Positions 53,082 through 56,218 of a DNA stretch of 56,218 nt are shown in pieces. The stretch is from Chloroflexota bacterium (GTDB taxonomy: Bacteria; Chloroflexota; UBA6077; SHYK01). A model generated the notes under the pieces. The model ran no database searches. It was not told the origin of the DNA and saw only the letters and a list, made by a program, of their open reading frames with translations. Every line of letters begins with the position of its first letter. Position 1 is the stretch's first letter. The DNA lies in NCBI GenBank assembly GCA_035652535.1, contig DASRDP010000092.1:1-56218 (forward strand), given 5' to 3'. Both the position numbers and the translations under genes were made by a program.

Positions 53082-54809
53082 TCATTTCAGGTCCCACTGC
53101 TCAGCGTTCCACGCCTGGGTAAACAGCGCGCCCCGGGGCCCCACGTTCATCAGCCGATTCGAAACCATGGTCGGATCGGCGCCATAGAACAGGGGCAGCT
53201 CGCTCAAGTTCTGGGTCTGATGATGTACGAGCTGGGCGAGGGCGCCCATTCGCTCGGACATGGGGATCGTCGTCGCGTACTTCTCGAGCGCGGCGTCCAC
53301 TTCGGGATTGCTGTAGCGCGCGGCGAAGCCGGTGGTCACGTAGTTGTTGTCCGGCAGCGGGATTCGCGAGCTGTGGAAGTTCCAGATGTCTGCGATGTCG
53401 AGCGCGTTCGCCCGCTCGGTGATGTTGAAGCCAGGGAACTGGGAGCGGAACTCGCGGTCCTGTGCCCGCTGGATCGGCAGCGGATCCTGGTCCACGGCGA
53501 CGCCGAGTCGCTGCCAGGCGTCGGCAACCGGCGCCGCCGTCTTGGCATGGATATCATTCTGCAGCGGGATCTGGATGGAGACCTCGATCTTCTTCCCCTC
53601 CGCATCGTAGAGGAATCCGTCTCCCCGCTTGGTGAAGCCCAGATTCTGCAAAATCTGGGCCGATTGCTGTGGGTCATAGGGGTATTTCACGATGCTGGGC
53701 TCGACCAGGTTGTACATCGGCTCGTTGGGATTCACGTAGCTGTCGGCCACGACGCCGTGGCCGGTGATGACGAAATCGGCGAGCTCTTTCCGGTCCAGGG
53801 CCATGTACAGCGCCTTCCGGAACTGGTAGTTCGCGATGATCGGCGGATCCGGATTGATCCATTGGGGGTTGATCGGCGTCCAGTTCTGGGACTGGACCAG
53901 TACCGTTCCTTCCTTCCATTGATCTTCCGACCCGACTGCCATATCCAGGGAGATGGTCTTCCCCAGCGTCAGATCCACGCCCGAGAGCACGTTCGCCAGA
54001 AGCGTATTGTTGTCGGGGATGAACTTCACCTCGATCTCGTCGATCTTTGGCCTTCCCAGCACGTAGTCGTCGTAGGCGTGGAAGATCGCATAGCTATCCG
54101 GGACCCAATCCTGGACCTTAAAGGGGCCCGTGCCAACGTACTCCGTGGTCCAGAACGGGAGGCTCATGAGCGTGGACGGGTCGTCGGTATACGGGCCCTC
54201 CAGGAGGTGCTTGGGCAGCGGCAGCCCGACGGAGCCGGTCGAGACGTAGCCGAACATCCAGTCTGCCTCGATGTAGGGCTTCTTCCAGGTCACGACGATC
54301 GTGTGGGGGTCGGGAGCACTGATGTCCTCGACCAGGGCGTACGCCGACGGGGTCACCATCACGGTTTTGTCCTGCTCCACCGCGGCGGTGAAGACGAGAT
54401 CATCCGAGGTCACCGGAGCGCCATCGTGCCAGCGTGCGTTCGCCTTGATCTTCCAGGTTGTCTCCATCCGCCCGTCGGGGAACAGTTTCCACAGACCGTT
54501 GTCGAGGCTTGGGACCGCCTCCGCCAGCTGCGGCGCCCGGGTTCCGTCGCCGAGGAAGTGCGTCAAGCCGGCGTTGGCCAGCTCTTCCATGGCATCCAAC
54601 CCGCGAAAGGCGCTCGATCGCTCACGCCTGGCGGCGAACGAGGTCGGATCGTCGCGAATGGCGGCTGTGATCTTCTTGGGGCCGTTTGCCCGCGCACCGT
54701 CCGCTTGGGGCGGCTTCTGTGTGACCGATGATGCCTGCGGCGAGGCGCAGGCCCCCAGGAGCAAAACCGTCGTCAGGCCGATTCCAAGCGTGCCCACCCA
54801 ACCGCGCAT
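53082..54809 (-). CDS. ABC transporter solute-binding lipoprotein, family 5
   Basis: 575 residues from ATG 54809 (GGAGGGATC upstream; a longer start at 54848 is less likely). Lipoprotein signal MRGWVGTLGIGLTTVLLLGA with the Cys at position 21. SBP_bac_5 features include METTWKIKANARWHDGAPVT, SDDLVFTAAVEQ and FRKALYMALDRKELADFVIT. Paralogous in layout to the proteins at 991 and 55741. A perfect TTGACA lies about 55 nt upstream on the minus strand, but no matching -10 is clear. No permease genes adjacent; ligand unknown. Confidence 0.88.
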   Translation of the reverse strand: MRGWVGTLGIGLTTVLLLGACASPQASSVTQKPPQADGARANGPKKITAAIRDDPTSFAARRERSSAFRGLDAMEELANAGLTHFLGDGTRAPQLAEAVPSLDNGLWKLFPDGRMETTWKIKANARWHDGAPVTSDDLVFTAAVEQDKTVMVTPSAYALVEDISAPDPHTIVVTWKKPYIEADWMFGYVSTGSVGLPLPKHLLEGPYTDDPSTLMSLPFWTTEYVGTGPFKVQDWVPDSYAIFHAYDDYVLGRPKIDEIEVKFIPDNNTLLANVLSGVDLTLGKTISLDMAVGSEDQWKEGTVLVQSQNWTPINPQWINPDPPIIANYQFRKALYMALDRKELADFVITGHGVVADSYVNPNEPMYNLVEPSIVKYPYDPQQSAQILQNLGFTKRGDGFLYDAEGKKIEVSIQIPLQNDIHAKTAAPVADAWQRLGVAVDQDPLPIQRAQDREFRSQFPGFNITERANALDIADIWNFHSSRIPLPDNNYVTTGFAARYSNPEVDAALEKYATTIPMSERMGALAQLVHHQTQNLSELPLFYGADPTMVSNRLMNVGPRGALFTQAWNAEQWDLK

Positions 54810-54937
54810 TGATCCCTCCTTCGCCACCTGAAAGGTTGACGAGACCATCGTACTCCGCGTGTCAACCGAGGGCGAATCGACTCCAACCTACCGACATCAA
54901 AGGGGAGAAGACGCGAAAAGCGACCTCCGAGCGAAGC

Positions 54938-55516
54938 TTAGAAGCTGGGGGCCGCCCACTTCTGCACTGTGAAGACGACCAGAAATCCGATAACGGCCGC
55001 GATCACCCCCGCGACGATGATCATCGGCCAGTCCATCGGGTAGTGCGTCGCCCCGCCCATGAAGAGCAGCATCGGGAACGACAGGACGAAGTTCACGCGG
55101 GAGGCGTAGAGCCCTGTCCGTCCCCAGGACGGGTCAGCCGGCTGGCCGGCCGCCGCCGCGGCGATGATGCGCTGCTGCATCCGCCAGATGATGCCCCAGA
55201 CGTTGAGCATCATGATGATCCCGAGCAGCCCACCGATGAGGATCGTCTTGGATGAGTTCGTGTCCGCGAAATGACCGTTCTGCCAATACAGGACGTAAGC
55301 GAGGAGCAGTCCGATCACCACCGTGAGCCAGGACGAGTGACGGAACCAGGCCATGACGCGTCGCAGGTTGGCCTGGATGACCGCCGGCCGCGCGCCGGCG
55401 TCAAGGGAGGCCATCATGCGCACGTTGACGAGGTTCAGGTAGTAGAGCAGGCCGATCCAGGTGATACCGAAGAGGAAGTGCAGCCAGCGTAGGAGAGCCG
55501 GAGCCAGGTCAGCCAC
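54938..55516 (-). CDS. PuuD-like (urate hydroxylase N-terminal type) membrane protein
   Basis: 192 residues with four to five membrane helices: LRWLHFLFGITWIGLLYYLN, LTVVIGLLLAYVLYWQNGHF, GGLLGIIMMLNVWGIIWRMQ and WPMIIVAGVIAAVIGFLVVF. The first matches the conserved HFLxGITWIGLLYxxN start of PuuD-type proteins. It lacks the C-terminal cytochrome c domain of full PuuD, so enzyme activity is uncertain. GTG 55516 with GGAGGT upstream. Confidence 0.7.
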   Translation of the reverse strand: MADLAPALLRWLHFLFGITWIGLLYYLNLVNVRMMASLDAGARPAVIQANLRRVMAWFRHSSWLTVVIGLLLAYVLYWQNGHFADTNSSKTILIGGLLGIIMMLNVWGIIWRMQQRIIAAAAAGQPADPSWGRTGLYASRVNFVLSFPMLLFMGGATHYPMDWPMIIVAGVIAAVIGFLVVFTVQKWAAPSF

Positions 55517-55674
55517 TGTGACACCTCCACGTCTCGAATCGGAACCATCCTATTCTCATCTGCTCAGTCCGTCTAGCGATTGACCCCGGTGACGGCACAG
55601 GACGGACCGGCCGAACGTGAGATGGGCGAAGGTGCGGCGGCGACCGGGATGTGTCCGTTTCCTCCTGCGCTGCG

Positions 55675-55704
55675 TTGACCCGCGAGAGCCCACGGGCATA
55701 GACT
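55675..55704 (+). promoter_or_regulatory. Sigma70-type promoter for the lipoprotein gene at 55741
   Basis: TTGACC (55675-55680), then TAGACT (55699-55704) after 18 nt; CATAGA at 55697 gives 16 nt. The same -10 (TAGACT) occurs before the lipoprotein gene at 991. The rest of the 224-nt divergent spacer is unremarkable. Confidence 0.45.
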
Positions 55705-55740
55705 GCCTCTTACGGAAAACCCTCGTCAGGAAAAGGTCGT

Positions 55741-56218
55741 ATGGCCGGCCTGCATCCGCGAACTCCGGGCCTGACGGTCGCCCTTGCGCTGTGTCTTTTC
55801 CTCTGCGCCTGCGCATCGCCGGAGCGCAATGCCGACCAGACCACGCAGCAGACAACCTCTGCGCCCGCTGCCCCGAAGCGGATTGTCGCGGCGATCATGG
55901 GTGAGCCGACAACGCTGAGTCAGAAGCTGAACGCGGCCGGTGCCGGGTCGATCCCCGGCACCGATGCGCTTGAACAGCTCGTCAACGCGGGCCTTTCGCT
56001 CGTGGATGGGCGAGGCGCTCTCCGGCCTCAGCTCGCCGAGGCGGTGCCCACTGTAGAAAATGGCCTGTGGACGGTCCATCCTGACGGCCGAATGGATACG
56101 ACGTGGCATATCCGGCCGGGAGCCCAGTGGCACGATGGCGTCCCGGTGACCTCAGCCGACGTCGTCTTCACGCTTACCGTTGGCCGGGATCGAGACCTGG
56201 CCGCCTTCCGCGACATCG
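55741..56218 (+). CDS. ABC solute-binding lipoprotein, family 5, C-terminus beyond window
   Basis: The first 159 residues are visible. ATG 55741 follows AGGAAAAGG. The signal peptide ends in ALCLFLCAC (lipobox Cys at residue 24), then a Thr/Ala-rich linker, APKRIVAAIMGEPTTLSQKL and MDTTWHIRPGAQWHDGVPVT, the standard family-5 opening. It is most like the protein at 53082 in these blocks. Cut by the right edge. Confidence 0.85.
   Translation, partial: MAGLHPRTPGLTVALALCLFLCACASPERNADQTTQQTTSAPAAPKRIVAAIMGEPTTLSQKLNAAGAGSIPGTDALEQLVNAGLSLVDGRGALRPQLAEAVPTVENGLWTVHPDGRMDTTWHIRPGAQWHDGVPVTSADVVFTLTVGRDRDLAAFRDI

Noticed and set aside
1-56218. tRNA, rRNA genes, CRISPR arrays or intact insertion sequences
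   Set aside because: No cloverleaf with CCA-end pattern, no regularly spaced direct repeats and no transposase frame were noticed on either strand by reading.

Overview
The window is a GC-rich, gene-dense bacterial chromosome segment with frequent GTG/TTG starts, many 1-8 nt gene overlaps and good AGGAGG-type ribosome binding sites. No rRNA, tRNA, CRISPR array or intact mobile element was seen. The gene mix suggests a Chloroflexota-like or other high-GC soil or thermophile-related bacterium, perhaps metagenomic: solute-binding lipoproteins, a MEMO-family protein, B12-dependent ribonucleotide reductase, RtcB with archease, a cyclic-2,3-diphosphoglycerate-synthetase-like protein and tandem universal stress proteins. 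The taxonomic statement is inference only.

Layout. 1-3.9 kb: an MFS exporter (cut by the left edge), a family-5 solute-binding lipoprotein and a short MetE-like methyltransferase. 4.1-10.2 kb: AI-2E-type permease coupled to a P-type cation ATPase, a small unknown protein, a ChaB-like protein and a MEMO-family protein. 10.3-22.3 kb: GAF-like protein, hemerythrin, two tandem universal stress proteins (USPs), Pmp3/YqaE-like peptide, nicotinate phosphoribosyltransferase, an eRF1-like (baeRF/Rv2629-type) protein with archease, and on the other strand two small unknown proteins, RtcB, B12-dependent ribonucleotide reductase, then a BON-domain protein. 22.4-28.9 kb: one tight minus-strand operon of HPF-like ribosome hibernation factor, AhpD/CMD-like protein, acetyl-CoA synthetase, 2-oxoacid dehydrogenase E1 alpha, E1 beta, E2 and an acyl carrier protein, ending in a truncated malic enzyme remnant. 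29-41 kb: AAA+ ATPase, CHASE2-adenylate cyclase, dienelactone-hydrolase-like protein, phosphoribosyltransferase, BON protein, zinc-ribbon protein, GH65 phosphorylase, a third USP and FtsH. 40.9-43.4 kb: a REC-GAF-histidine kinase and a NarL/LuxR-type regulator. 43.7-49.3 kb: cDPG-synthetase-like protein, carbamate kinase, an acyl ligase-ACP-acyltransferase fusion and a CPBP protease. 49.4-52.3 kb: Pht5-like protein and a two-subunit Rieske dioxygenase. 52.4-56.2 kb: response-regulator pseudogene, VOC protein, two more solute-binding lipoproteins (the last cut by the right edge) and a PuuD-like membrane protein.

Main observation. The gene content between about 4 and 39 kb closely parallels the DosR dormancy regulon of Mycobacterium tuberculosis as I recall it: CtpF-type ATPase, several USPs, PncB2, NrdZ, Rv2629, archease, RtcB, HPF-type factor, an E2 component, phosphoribosyltransferase plus dienelactone hydrolase, and a GH65 enzyme. 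In addition, a directional motif (5'-RACYACCC-N3-CGG-3', by-eye consensus) recurs in the intergenic regions in front of most of these transcription units, always in the same orientation relative to the gene. A GAF-containing histidine kinase and a LuxR-type regulator lie at the edge of this region. Both receiver domains lack the phospho-acceptor aspartate. I infer a DosR-like hypoxia/dormancy island with its own operator; this needs motif searching and expression data.
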